Below are positions 17,017 to 25,550 of a stretch of 64,000 nt of DNA, piece by piece. This DNA comes from Chlorobium ferrooxidans DSM 13031 (lineage in GTDB: Bacteria; Bacteroidota; Chlorobiia; Chlorobiales; Chlorobiaceae): positions 52,152-116,151 of the forward strand of contig NZ_AASE01000001.1 of the NCBI RefSeq assembly GCF_000168715.1. Reading direction: 5' to 3'. The position numbers and the translations under genes were made by a program. How positions within the stretch are numbered: position 1 is the stretch's first letter; every line of letters starts with the position of its first letter. Below the pieces are notes generated by a model. It searched no databases. It saw nothing but the letters and a program-made list of their open reading frames with translations, and had not been told where the DNA came from.

Positions 17017-18348
17017 ATGAGTTCAGCAAACTACCGTTTTGAAACACTCGCCCTGCATGCAGGCCAGAGTGTTGATGCAACCCAGTCGAGAGGAGTTCCG
17101 GTCTACCGTACCAGCTCCTATCTCTTCAAGAACACCGAACATGCCGCAAACCTCTTTGCCCTGAAAGAGCTGGGCAATATCTACACCCGGCTGATGAACC
17201 CGACAACCGATGTGCTGGAACAACGGGTCACACAACTTGAAGGCGGCGCCGCATCCGTAGCACTCGCATCAGGCACAGCCGCGATTTTCAATACCATCAT
17301 CACCATTGCCGAAGCCGGAGATGAGATCGTTTCGGCAAACAATCTCTACGGAGGCACCTACACCCAGTTCGATGCCATTCTCCCAAAACTTGGAATTACC
17401 GTTAAATTTGTTGATCCGAAAGACCCTGCCAATTTCGAACGTGCGATAACTGAAAAAACAAGAGCACTCTATATTGAAACCATCGGTAATCCCGTCCTTG
17501 ATTACAGCGATGTAAAGGCAATTGCCGAAGTGGCTCACCGAAACGGCCTGCCGCTGATTGTCGATGCAACCTTCACCACCCCCTATCTGCTCAAAACCAT
17601 TGATCTGGGAGCTGACATTGTGATAAACTCCCTCACCAAATGGCTTGGGGGCCACGGAACGGGAATCGGCGGTATTGTTACCGATGCCGGGCGTTTCAAC
17701 TGGAAGGGAGGAAAGCACCCGCTCTTTACCGAACCGGACAAGAACTATCACGGACTTCGCTGGGGCATTGACCTTCCGGAACCACTGGCTCCGATAGCAT
17801 TTGCCCTGAGAGTGCGTACGGTTCCGCTCAGAAATCTGGGTGCAAGCATCTCTCCGGATAATTCATGGATCTTTCTTCAGGGTATCGAAACCCTCCCCGT
17901 CCGGATGGTCCGTCACAGTGAAAATGCACTCAAGATTGCAGAGTACCTTGCAGCACATCCGGAAGTGACCTGGGTCCGCTATCCCGGACTGAAAAACGAT
18001 CCATCCTACCCCCTCGCATCACGAGATCTGAAAAACGGATTCGGTGGTGTCGTGGTATTCGGCGTTAAAGGGGGATACGATGCCGCCGTAAAAATCATCG
18101 ACTCCATCAAGCTCTTCTCTCACCTCGCCAATGTCGGTGATGCCAAAAGCCTTATCCTCCATCCGGCAAGCACATCCCACAGTCAGTTGACGGAAAAGCA
18201 GCAGCTTGAGAGCGGTCTCTCACCCGACCTGATCCGCCTCTCCATCGGCCTTGAACATCCCGATGATCTGATTGAGGCTCTTGATGAAGTGCTGCATACG
18301 GAGGAGTCGCACAAGCAGGGGTGGTTGTCCAAGCTGATCAAAAAATAA
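17017..18348 (+). CDS. metY: O-acetylhomoserine sulfhydrylase (PLP, MetY type)
   Basis: Makes homocysteine from O-acetylhomoserine and sulfide, the direct sulfhydrylation route to methionine. The 443-residue protein has the Cys/Met-metabolism PLP fold, with the PLP lysine in NSLTKWLGGHGTGIGG and the substrate region GGAASVALASGTAAIFNTI. Its length and RLMNPTTDVLEQR match MetY more than MetB or MetC. A good Shine-Dalgarno sequence (AAGGAG) precedes the ATG. It follows DUF4395 by about 70 bases and is followed by a MITE-like element. Confidence 0.93.
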   Translation: MSSANYRFETLALHAGQSVDATQSRGVPVYRTSSYLFKNTEHAANLFALKELGNIYTRLMNPTTDVLEQRVTQLEGGAASVALASGTAAIFNTIITIAEAGDEIVSANNLYGGTYTQFDAILPKLGITVKFVDPKDPANFERAITEKTRALYIETIGNPVLDYSDVKAIAEVAHRNGLPLIVDATFTTPYLLKTIDLGADIVINSLTKWLGGHGTGIGGIVTDAGRFNWKGGKHPLFTEPDKNYHGLRWGIDLPEPLAPIAFALRVRTVPLRNLGASISPDNSWIFLQGIETLPVRMVRHSENALKIAEYLAAHPEVTWVRYPGLKNDPSYPLASRDLKNGFGGVVVFGVKGGYDAAVKIIDSIKLFSHLANVGDAKSLILHPASTSHSQLTEKQQLESGLSPDLIRLSIGLEHPDDLIEALDEVLHTEESHKQGWLSKLIKK

Positions 18349-18356
18349 ATCCCGGA

Positions 18357-18492
18357 CAGCTCTATAAATCTATTACGCAATTCGATGGTATAGTTGGGCG
18401 GTGCTCAAAATCCTCATGTACTACGTGTACATTCCGGTTTCTCCGCTCCGTCCGCCTCACCCTCGAACCGCTCACGACAATTTATAGAGCTG
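18357..18492. repeat. MITE-like element, copy 1
   Basis: A 136-base element with perfect 13-base terminal inverted repeats: CAGCTCTATAAAT (18357-18369) and ATTTATAGAGCTG (18480-18492). The interior has no coding sequence and matches the copy at 38082-38224 along its whole length. It begins nine bases after the metY stop. Copies 2 and 3 are listed separately. Confidence 0.85.
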
Positions 18493-18524
18493 CCAACTGT
18501 TTTATATCCATTAACAACACAACC

Positions 18525-18791
18525 ATGGTGAACAAGCATCTCACAGTAAAGACTCCTCACGGCCTCCATTTCCGTGCTGCTGCAAAAATCCTGAGGATTT
18601 CCAGAGAACAGCAGTGCTCCATTTTGCTTGAGAAAAAAAATGGTGAAACAGCCAGTGCTGAATCTTTACTTGAGATGCTCACCCTTTGCGCAATTTCAGG
18701 AACAAAGCTCAAGGTAACAGCTGAAGGCCGGAACGGATGCAGAGCTCTTGCAATGATAGAAGAGGTTTTTGAAAACGGGGCAGGTATCTGA
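18525..18791 (+). CDS. HPr-like phosphocarrier protein
   Basis: An 88-residue HPr-fold protein. The phosphorylatable histidine is present as His15 in PHGLHFRAAA, although the usual GLHARPA signature is changed. The serine region SAESLLEMLTL corresponds to the HPr kinase site. The ATG at 18525 is taken as start; the longer open frame runs into the MITE. It lies three bases before a LuxR-type response regulator. No PTS enzymes are in the window, so a regulatory role is more likely than sugar transport; this is inference. Confidence 0.85.
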   Translation: MVNKHLTVKTPHGLHFRAAAKILRISREQQCSILLEKKNGETASAESLLEMLTLCAISGTKLKVTAEGRNGCRALAMIEEVFENGAGI

Positions 18792-18793
18792 CC

Positions 18794-19447
18794 ATGAACA
18801 ATCATAAAAGAAATATCACTCTTGTAGTTGCTGATACCCAGTTTTTAACGAACGAAGCACTCAAGTCAATTCTCTCTCCGCTTTACCAGGTGGTACACCT
18901 TGTTTCAACCAAGGCCGGGCTCCTGCAGTATCTGCACCAGGAGACCATATCTCTTGTCATTACGGATTACACACTTTTCGATTTTGATTCAATCGACGAT
19001 CTCGGCGAGATAAGAAAGCAGTACCCTGATATGGGAATAATCATATTGACCAACGCAATAACACACATCAAGATCAAGGAGCTGAACGACAGCGGAATTA
19101 AAAATATTGTACTGAAAACGGATGATGGCGATGAGCTTTTTCATGCTATTGAAGCGGCATTAAAAGGGAAAAAATACTATTCCGGTGACGTGCTTGATAT
19201 TCTTTTGAAAAAGGATGGGCCGATGGAAGATGCGAGCCTCCTGACAACATCAGAAATTGAAATCGTCCGTCTGATTGCCGCAGGCTTGTCAACAAAAGAG
19301 ATTGCAGTCAAAAAACATATCAGCTTCCATACGGTCATGACACACAGAAAAAACATTTTCCGGAAACTGAGCGTTTCAAGCAGCCCGGAGCTCATGATGT
19401 ACGCGATCAAAGCCGGATTGATAGACAATATTGAATACCACATCTGA
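18794..19447 (+). CDS. LuxR-family (NarL-type) response regulator
   Basis: A 217-residue two-domain regulator. Residues 8-125 form a receiver domain with the likely phosphoacceptor Asp58 in [10 protein letters not shown]. Residues 150-210 form a LuxR-type helix-turn-helix ([43 protein letters not shown]). The usual acidic pair at the receiver start is reduced to one aspartate (VVADTQ). It starts two bases after the HPr-like gene, so the pair is probably co-translated. No sensor kinase is nearby. Regulation of the adjacent cysteine genes is possible but unproven. Confidence 0.9.
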   Translation: MNNHKRNITLVVADTQFLTNEALKSILSPLYQVVHLVSTKAGLLQYLHQETISLVITDYTLFDFDSIDDLGEIRKQYPDMGIIILTNAITHIKIKELNDSGIKNIVLKTDDGDELFHAIEAALKGKKYYSGDVLDILLKKDGPMEDASLLTTSEIEIVRLIAAGLSTKEIAVKKHISFHTVMTHRKNIFRKLSVSSSPELMMYAIKAGLIDNIEYHI

Positions 19448-19557
19448 CATACCTATACCCTATTTGCGGTATAAAAGATGCCCTTTACAGGGGATTTACA
19501 TTACGGGGCATATTCTTCATCTTGAACTATTCACAAACGCTTAAACAATCAACAACC

Positions 19558-20511
19558 ATGGGACGTATTGCAAAAAAACTGACTGACCTTATCGGTAACA
19601 CCCCGCTGCTTGAACTTGGCAATTTCGGCCTTGAACATGAAGCTCTGGGCTCGGTCATCGCCAAACTTGAATACTTCAATCCGGGCGGCAGTGTCAAGGA
19701 CCGTATCGGTTTTTCCATGATCGAGGACGCCGAGAAAAAGGGCCTGCTCAACAGGGATACCGTCATCATTGAACCGACCAGCGGTAACACCGGTATTGCC
19801 CTTGCATTCATTGCCGCGGCCAAAGGGTACCGCCTGATTCTCACCATGCCTGAAACCATGAGTATTGAACGCCGCAACCTGCTCAAGGCTCTTGGAGCCG
19901 AACTGGTTCTTACTCCAGGACCGGAAGGGATGCCCGGCGCCATCAGAAAGGCTGAAGAACTTCACTCGGAATATACCAACTCCTTTCTCCCCCAGCAGTT
20001 CAAGAACCCGGCCAACCCTGATATCCACCGCAGAACCACAGCCGAGGAGATCTGGAAGGATACCGACGGCAAGGTCGATTTCTTTGTCAGCGGCGTAGGT
20101 ACCGGCGGCACTATCACCGGTGTCGGTGAAGTGCTGAAGCAGCGGAACCCGGGTGTGAAAATTGTTGCCGTTGAGCCCTTCGACTCCCCGGTTATCTCCG
20201 GAGGAAAGCCCGGACCGCACAAAATACAGGGAATCGGCGCAGGATTCATCCCTGACATCCTCAATACCGGTATTATTGACGAGATCATCCAGGTAAAGAA
20301 CGAGGATGCCCTGCGTACAGGACGGGTTCTGGCCCGCACCGAAGGACTCATTGTCGGCATCTCATCGGGAGCTGCGGCGTACGCTGCACTGCAACTCGCC
20401 CAGCGTGAGGAGAACAAGGGTAAAAATATTGTCGTTATCCTTCCTGATACCGGCGAACGCTACCTCTCAACCCTTCTCTACCAGTTTGAGCCCGAGCAGG
20501 TCAATATCTGA
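19558..20511 (+). CDS. cysK: Cysteine synthase A (O-acetylserine sulfhydrylase)
   Basis: Forms cysteine from O-acetylserine and sulfide with PLP. The 317-residue protein shows the PLP lysine in [11 protein letters not shown], the substrate loop [11 protein letters not shown], and [14 protein letters not shown] for phosphate binding. The start at 19558 matches the usual CysK N-terminus; an ATG-proximal frame from 19522 is open but adds atypical residues. Hairpins at 19454-19473 and 19478-19511 lie in its leader. It is followed by cysE, its partner in the cysteine synthase complex. Confidence 0.95.
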   Translation: MGRIAKKLTDLIGNTPLLELGNFGLEHEALGSVIAKLEYFNPGGSVKDRIGFSMIEDAEKKGLLNRDTVIIEPTSGNTGIALAFIAAAKGYRLILTMPETMSIERRNLLKALGAELVLTPGPEGMPGAIRKAEELHSEYTNSFLPQQFKNPANPDIHRRTTAEEIWKDTDGKVDFFVSGVGTGGTITGVGEVLKQRNPGVKIVAVEPFDSPVISGGKPGPHKIQGIGAGFIPDILNTGIIDEIIQVKNEDALRTGRVLARTEGLIVGISSGAAAYAALQLAQREENKGKNIVVILPDTGERYLSTLLYQFEPEQVNI

Positions 20512-20513
20512 GC

Positions 20514-20663
20514 ATGAATCTGTTGCTGCTCTCTCAGGGGCATGAACAGAAAAGGATTTGCGGCAGGAGATCGGAATGCTTCCTGCCGTCCGGTCCCTAT
20601 GACATCAATTTTTCAAATACAATGAACTATCCGGAAAGGCATCCGGCTCCGGGAGATGGGTAA
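20514..20663 (+). CDS. Small frame between cysK and cysE, doubtful
   Basis: A 49-residue frame that begins two bases after the cysK stop and ends just before the cysE start. It contains ICGRRSEC, with both Cys codons inside an 8-base-pair hairpin: CGGCAGGA (20561-20568) and TCCTGCCG (20581-20588). No family is recognised. It may be a second regulatory leader, a small protein, or chance. There is no following T-run. Confidence 0.25.
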   Translation: MNLLLLSQGHEQKRICGRRSECFLPSGPYDINFSNTMNYPERHPAPGDG

Positions 20664-20665
20664 TC

Positions 20666-21577
20666 ATGGAAACAAAAAGCAGCAGTATCATTGAAAACAC
20701 CATACAGCTTTTAGCCGTTTCCGGTGGTGGTGCATGTGACTTTCTGCCTGATCATGAGCGGCTGCATCCATCGATTGAAAAGCTCAAGGCAATTGTTGAA
20801 TTGCTCCGTTCTATTCTCTTTCCCGGATATTTCGGCGAGCCGATTCAGCGACAGAACTCTCTTCCCCACATCCTTGGTGTTCGTGTGGAAAAGCTCTACC
20901 TGCTGCTTGCAGAGCAGATCCGAAGTGTTCAGCAGTTCAATCATGAGAACAATCACACTACTGCTTCCGGTGAAAATTCCGAAGGCGTTGCAGAGCAGTT
21001 TATCGGGATTCTGCCGGAAATACGGAGGAAATTGTGCACTGATGTCAAAGCGATCTTTGATGGTGATCCTGCCGCTAAAAACTATGGTGAAATCATCTTC
21101 TGCTATCCCTCTATCCGGGCTATGATCAATTACCGCGCAGCACATACACTGCTCTCGCTCGGTGTACCGCTTATTCCGAGAATCATCTCCGAGATGTCTC
21201 ATTCGGAAACCGGTATAGACATTCATCCGGGTGCCCATATCGGCGAATATTTCTGCATTGATCACGGAACCGGTGTGGTTATCGGGGAGACCTGCATTAT
21301 CGGCAACCATGTACGGCTCTACCAGGGGGTAACACTGGGGGCAAAAAAATTCACGCTCGACAACGACGGAAATCCTGCAAAGAATGTTCCCCGTCATCCG
21401 ATTATCGAGGACAATGTCGTCATTTACTCCAATGCCAACGTCCTTGGAAGAATAACCATCGGCAAAAACTCCATTATCGGAGGCAACGTCTGGCAGACAA
21501 AAAGTCTACCGCCAAACTCAAGGGTACTGCAGCAGAAAGCCGTTGAAAGCAGCTTTACGGACGGCGGCGGCATTTAA
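20666..21577 (+). CDS. cysE: Serine O-acetyltransferase (EpsC-type)
   Basis: Makes O-acetylserine, the carbon substrate for CysK, from serine and acetyl-CoA. The 303-residue protein has a helical N-terminal half and a left-handed beta-helix made of hexapeptide repeats from about residue 188 (HPGAHIGEYFCIDHGTGVVI, IGNHVRLYQGVTLGA). The catalytic His-Asp context DHGTG is present. The length and N-terminus match the longer EpsC/SAT subtype. SATs of this kind recur beside family 2 encapsulin and desulfurase genes, as here. Confidence 0.92.
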   Translation: METKSSSIIENTIQLLAVSGGGACDFLPDHERLHPSIEKLKAIVELLRSILFPGYFGEPIQRQNSLPHILGVRVEKLYLLLAEQIRSVQQFNHENNHTTASGENSEGVAEQFIGILPEIRRKLCTDVKAIFDGDPAAKNYGEIIFCYPSIRAMINYRAAHTLLSLGVPLIPRIISEMSHSETGIDIHPGAHIGEYFCIDHGTGVVIGETCIIGNHVRLYQGVTLGAKKFTLDNDGNPAKNVPRHPIIEDNVVIYSNANVLGRITIGKNSIIGGNVWQTKSLPPNSRVLQQKAVESSFTDGGGI

Positions 21578-21644
21578 AATGAGCATAACCCGGTATCAAA
21601 CAGTCAGACTCACCCTCTTACACTCTTAAACCTGCATACAACTC

Positions 21645-23102
21645 ATGTCAAACGCACAACGGGAATCGAACAGTCATTTACAGCGCAGTGTAACCACTAC
21701 TGTAGCAAGAAATCTGGCGAACACGACCAAAACCGTTCCTCAGATGATGTCAATCACCCCGAGGTGGCTGTTGAAGCTGCTCCCGTGGGTGCATGTCTCA
21801 TCGGGGACCTACAGGGTAAACCGCACCAAAATAGAGCTGCAGAAACCGGAACGGATCGGTATCAACTTTCAGGAAGGAATCGCCTCGTTCAAACCTGAAG
21901 CCCTTAAAAGCATTCCCCTCTTTGCATCCTTTGAAGATGATATCATCAGCCAGATCGCCAAAAAGTTTGTGCTTGAAGAGGCCGAGCTTGGCAGTACCCT
22001 CATTCTGGAAGGTGAAGACCGCCATAAACTCTTCATCATCGCGCATGGCCAGGTAGAGATACTGAGCAAGGGTCTCCATGGCGAGGAGCTTCGCATTGCA
22101 CTGCTATCTGAAGGCGAGTACTTCGGTGCCGAGGATCTGGTATCCGATAAACCCTCTTCGGTTACCATCCGGACCATCACTCCCGGATCGTTTTTCTCGC
22201 TTTCAAGTGTCGATATCGAGAAGCTCTTCCGCCAGTCCCCTTCCCTGAAGGAGTCCTTCCAGAAGACCGTTGCCGAATACCTGAAAATCCGCTCCACCGT
22301 CAACACGCATGGTGAAAAGCATATCGACCTTGTCGCCGGCTTTGCTGAAGATGTCGAGATTCCGGAAACCTATGTCGATTACACAAACAAACCCCGCGAA
22401 TACTCGCTGCAGGCAATCCAGACTGTAGTCCGCGTACATACAAGGGTTTCCGACCTCTACAATGAGCCCTACAACCAGATAGAGCAACAGATGCGCCTGA
22501 CGATCGAGGGTATCAAGGAGCGTCAGGAGTGGGAGTTTATCAATAATCGTGAGTTCGGTCTTCTCTACTCCGTTGATCCCGGACAGCGTATCAGCACCCG
22601 CTATGGCACACCGACACCTGATGACCTTGACGATCTCCTGACAAAGGTGTGGAAAAAACCGGCTTTCTTTATCGCGCATCCAAAAGCCATCGCGGCTTTC
22701 GAGCGGGAGTGCACCTGGCGCGGTGTTCCTCCTGCCACTATCAACCTGTTTGGAACCCCGGTTCTGACCTGGCGGGGTGTTCCGCTTATTCCGAGCGACA
22801 AACTTGAAATCAACAAAAACAACAAGTCGGGTCACGGCACCACAAATATCATTCTGCTTCGTGTCGGTGAAAATGAGCAGGGTGTGGTGGGTCTGCATCA
22901 GGCCGGTATTCCCGGAGAGATCAGCCCGAGCCTCTCGGCAAGACTGATGGGTCTCGACAAGCTTGGGGTCGCATCCTATCTCCTGACCCTTTACTCCTCA
23001 CTGGCTGTGCTGACCGATGATGCACTTGCCGTACTTGAAAATGTCGAAGTCGGCTACTATCACGATTACGAGCATCGCAAAACAGCTGCCAAAACCAAGT
23101 AA
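21645..23102 (+). CDS. Family 2 encapsulin shell protein with cNMP-binding-like domain
   Basis: A 485-residue HK97-fold encapsulin of family 2 (SrpI-like). Residues 1-85 form the extended N-arm, and residues about 88-215 are an inserted cyclic-nucleotide-binding-like domain (LEGEDRHKLFIIAHGQVEIL, EGEYFGAEDLV), the 2B-type feature. The rest is the shell core (YSLQAIQTVVRVHTRVSDLYNEPYNQIEQQ, PAFFIAHPKAIAAFERECTWRG). Family 2 shells assemble into empty cages that enclose a cargo enzyme. The next gene is the matching cysteine desulfurase, so this shell should store or handle sulfur. Whether the domain binds a nucleotide is unknown. Confidence 0.93.
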   Translation: MSNAQRESNSHLQRSVTTTVARNLANTTKTVPQMMSITPRWLLKLLPWVHVSSGTYRVNRTKIELQKPERIGINFQEGIASFKPEALKSIPLFASFEDDIISQIAKKFVLEEAELGSTLILEGEDRHKLFIIAHGQVEILSKGLHGEELRIALLSEGEYFGAEDLVSDKPSSVTIRTITPGSFFSLSSVDIEKLFRQSPSLKESFQKTVAEYLKIRSTVNTHGEKHIDLVAGFAEDVEIPETYVDYTNKPREYSLQAIQTVVRVHTRVSDLYNEPYNQIEQQMRLTIEGIKERQEWEFINNREFGLLYSVDPGQRISTRYGTPTPDDLDDLLTKVWKKPAFFIAHPKAIAAFERECTWRGVPPATINLFGTPVLTWRGVPLIPSDKLEINKNNKSGHGTTNIILLRVGENEQGVVGLHQAGIPGEISPSLSARLMGLDKLGVASYLLTLYSSLAVLTDDALAVLENVEVGYYHDYEHRKTAAKTK

Positions 23103-23119
23103 AGGGAACCGAAAAACCA

Positions 23120-23157
23120 CCATACCGGTCAGGAACTGAACATCCTGACCGGTATGG
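23120..23157 (+). other. Strong hairpin between shell and cargo genes
   Basis: A perfect 15-base-pair stem: the arm at 23120-23134 (CCATACCGGTCAGGA) and its complement at 23143-23157, with an eight-base loop. There is no T-run. It lies in the 70-base gap between the encapsulin and desulfurase genes and just before the latter's Shine-Dalgarno sequence (AAGGAG). It could protect the upstream mRNA or lower downstream expression. Confidence 0.7.
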
Positions 23158-23172
23158 ATTACCAAAGGAGTT

Positions 23173-25422
23173 ATGCCGAGAGAATACGAACAACCATACA
23201 TTCCGGGAATCGAGAGTGAAGCGATCAACCCGACACTCATTGCAGAGATCGCCAGCAGGCTGTTCAATGATCTTCCCGAGGCCGGCAGCGTTCCGAAATA
23301 TGAAACCGATGTCGCTACGGCCCCTGCTTCACTTGCAGAAAGCCTCAGTAATAAATCAGGGGTGGCTTCTGACGAGGGGGCAGTGCACCTCCCCGACAAT
23401 TCGCAGCTGAAGGAGCTGCCGGCATACCCGGAAATCCCGTATTTTCAGGGTGATGCCCTCCCCTCACCGGAGCATGATCTCTATTTTCTCTCCCCTGCTC
23501 CGGCAAAAAAAGAGGAACCGCTTGGACACCATGCCAACAAGCTGACCGACCAGCAGAACTACTCGGAGAACAGCAACGGCTCATACGGACTCGATCAGTT
23601 TATCCGCCGTACCCTTCCTCCAAAACCGGAGAGTGCTGATGGCTTTGCTGAGGCCAGCCCGGAGAGCATTGCCCCGTTTTTCACCACGCTGAACAGCGGT
23701 CTTCCGGGTGAGGATGATTTTTCCTTCAATCTGCTTCTTGCAGCAGCACAGGATCCGGAGTCAGCTGCATCATCCCGTCCAGAAATCAACCAGCAGGCTG
23801 TTACCCCCGAAGCTTTTTCTGGCCACCTGCCACAGCAGCAATTTCCCGGAGTACCGGAAACTGCCGGAGACCCGGCAGAAGGTCAATGCTACGCCGAAAA
23901 GCTCTACCGGAACTTCGAATTTGAACAGGGAACTCCTGATCTCTCTTCGGTATTTCAGTCGCTTCGCCGTGCCAATGGAGTTACTTCTCCTGCTCTTCCC
24001 GGCATCCCGGAAGCAGGGATACCGGCAAATCTCAAACCTGAGTCCGCTTCCCGACCTGAACTGCCAGGAAAAGCGCCAGCCCCGATAGTGCCGAATAACA
24101 CTGCTGCTCTGCCCGGCACGACGAATCTGCCATTCAGCATCCCTGATACCTCACTTGTTGATCCTTACTATTTTTTACGTGAGCCCAAGCAACCCCTGCA
24201 TACACCTGAAGGGTTTGACGTTGCCACCATCCGCAAGGATTTTCCGGTGCTGCACCAGAACATTCATGGCAAACCGCTTGTCTGGTTTGACAATGCCGCC
24301 ACAACCCAGAAGCCGCTGAGCGTTATCAACGCGGTTGCGCAGTTCTATGCTACCGACAACTCCAATATCCACAGGGGTGCTCACACGCTTGCCGCAAGAG
24401 CAACCGATGCCTATGAGGGTGCACGTGAAAAGATCCGCCAGTTTATTGGTGCCGCTTCAACATCCGAGATCATCTATGTCCGTGGCACCACCGAAGGGAT
24501 CAATCTGGTGGCGCAGACCTGGGGTCGCAAGTTCCTCCAGCCGGGGGACGAAATTGTGCTCTCCATCCTCGAACACCATGCCAATATTGTCCCATGGCAG
24601 ATGGTTGCTCACGAGCGTGGCGCCCGAATCAAGGTTGTTCCGGTCAACGACCGGGGTGAGATCATTATGGAGGAGTACACAAAACTGCTCGGCCCGCGTA
24701 CAAAGTTTGTTTCGCTGACACAGGCGTCAAACGGTCTTGGAACCATTCTGCCCGTCAGGGAGATGATTCAGTTGGCCAAACGCTTTGATGCAAAAGTGCT
24801 GATTGATGGCGCACAGTCGGTGGCACATATTCCTGTCAACGTTCAGGATCTTGATGCTGATTTCTTTGTCTTTTCAGGGCACAAGATATTTGCTCCGACC
24901 GGCATAGGCGTTGTCTACGGTAAACGGGAGCTGCTGGAACTGATGCCTCCATGGCAGGGCGGCGGCAACATGATTCAGGATGTGCGGTTTGAAGAGACCG
25001 TCTATAATGAACCTCCGGCCAAGTTTGAAGCCGGGACACCTTCAATCGGTGATGCGGTCGGTCTCGGTGCGGCACTCGACTACGTTCGCAAAATAGGCCT
25101 TGACAACATCGCAAGATATGAGCATGAGCTGACCGAATACGGTACCGAGCGCCTGATCGGGATTCCCGGACTGCGACTGATTGGTACAGCACAAAACAAG
25201 GTCGGTGTTCTCTCCTTTGTACTGAACAATCTCCCCAATGAGGAGGTCGGTAAACTGCTTGACCAGGAGGGCATTGCCGTACGCACCGGCCACCACTGCA
25301 CGCAGCCCTCACTGCGACGCTTCGGCGTTGAAGGCACCATACGGCCGTCACTGGCATTCTACAACACCAGGGAGGAGATTGACCGCTTAGCGGAGGTGAT
25401 CAATCATATCCAGCGCCGATAA
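23173..25422 (+). CDS. Encapsulin-associated cysteine desulfurase
   Basis: Releases sulfur from cysteine as a persulfide, giving alanine. Residues about 349-749 are a SufS-type catalytic domain, with the PLP lysine at 571 (FSGHKIFAP) and the catalytic cysteine at 709 (VRTGHHCTQP). The first ~345 residues are low-complexity, rich in Pro, Ser, Ala and Glu, and predicted disordered. This is the hallmark of the cargo-loading region of family 2 encapsulin desulfurases. The opening IPGIESEAINPTLIAEIASR is typical of these cargos. Short motifs recur (DLYFLSP near 102, PYYFLREP near 331; PGVPE and PGIPE). Confidence 0.95.
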   Translation: MPREYEQPYIPGIESEAINPTLIAEIASRLFNDLPEAGSVPKYETDVATAPASLAESLSNKSGVASDEGAVHLPDNSQLKELPAYPEIPYFQGDALPSPEHDLYFLSPAPAKKEEPLGHHANKLTDQQNYSENSNGSYGLDQFIRRTLPPKPESADGFAEASPESIAPFFTTLNSGLPGEDDFSFNLLLAAAQDPESAASSRPEINQQAVTPEAFSGHLPQQQFPGVPETAGDPAEGQCYAEKLYRNFEFEQGTPDLSSVFQSLRRANGVTSPALPGIPEAGIPANLKPESASRPELPGKAPAPIVPNNTAALPGTTNLPFSIPDTSLVDPYYFLREPKQPLHTPEGFDVATIRKDFPVLHQNIHGKPLVWFDNAATTQKPLSVINAVAQFYATDNSNIHRGAHTLAARATDAYEGAREKIRQFIGAASTSEIIYVRGTTEGINLVAQTWGRKFLQPGDEIVLSILEHHANIVPWQMVAHERGARIKVVPVNDRGEIIMEEYTKLLGPRTKFVSLTQASNGLGTILPVREMIQLAKRFDAKVLIDGAQSVAHIPVNVQDLDADFFVFSGHKIFAPTGIGVVYGKRELLELMPPWQGGGNMIQDVRFEETVYNEPPAKFEAGTPSIGDAVGLGAALDYVRKIGLDNIARYEHELTEYGTERLIGIPGLRLIGTAQNKVGVLSFVLNNLPNEEVGKLLDQEGIAVRTGHHCTQPSLRRFGVEGTIRPSLAFYNTREEIDRLAEVINHIQRR

Positions 25423-25550
25423 GAGGAACATCAGAAAAGTGAGAAAAAGTGTTTCGGTAAAAAAGGAAAAGAACGGTTATCTTTGTTCCCGGCAGTTCCG
25501 GAAAAACCGGATCCCGGAGATAAAGAAATAATCGCCCAGGAAAAAGCAAC

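Noticed and set aside
18357..18492. The repeat as a CRISPR unit or a riboswitch
   Set aside because: Copies are far apart and single, with terminal inverted repeats and no regular spacers; it sits downstream of genes, not in leaders.
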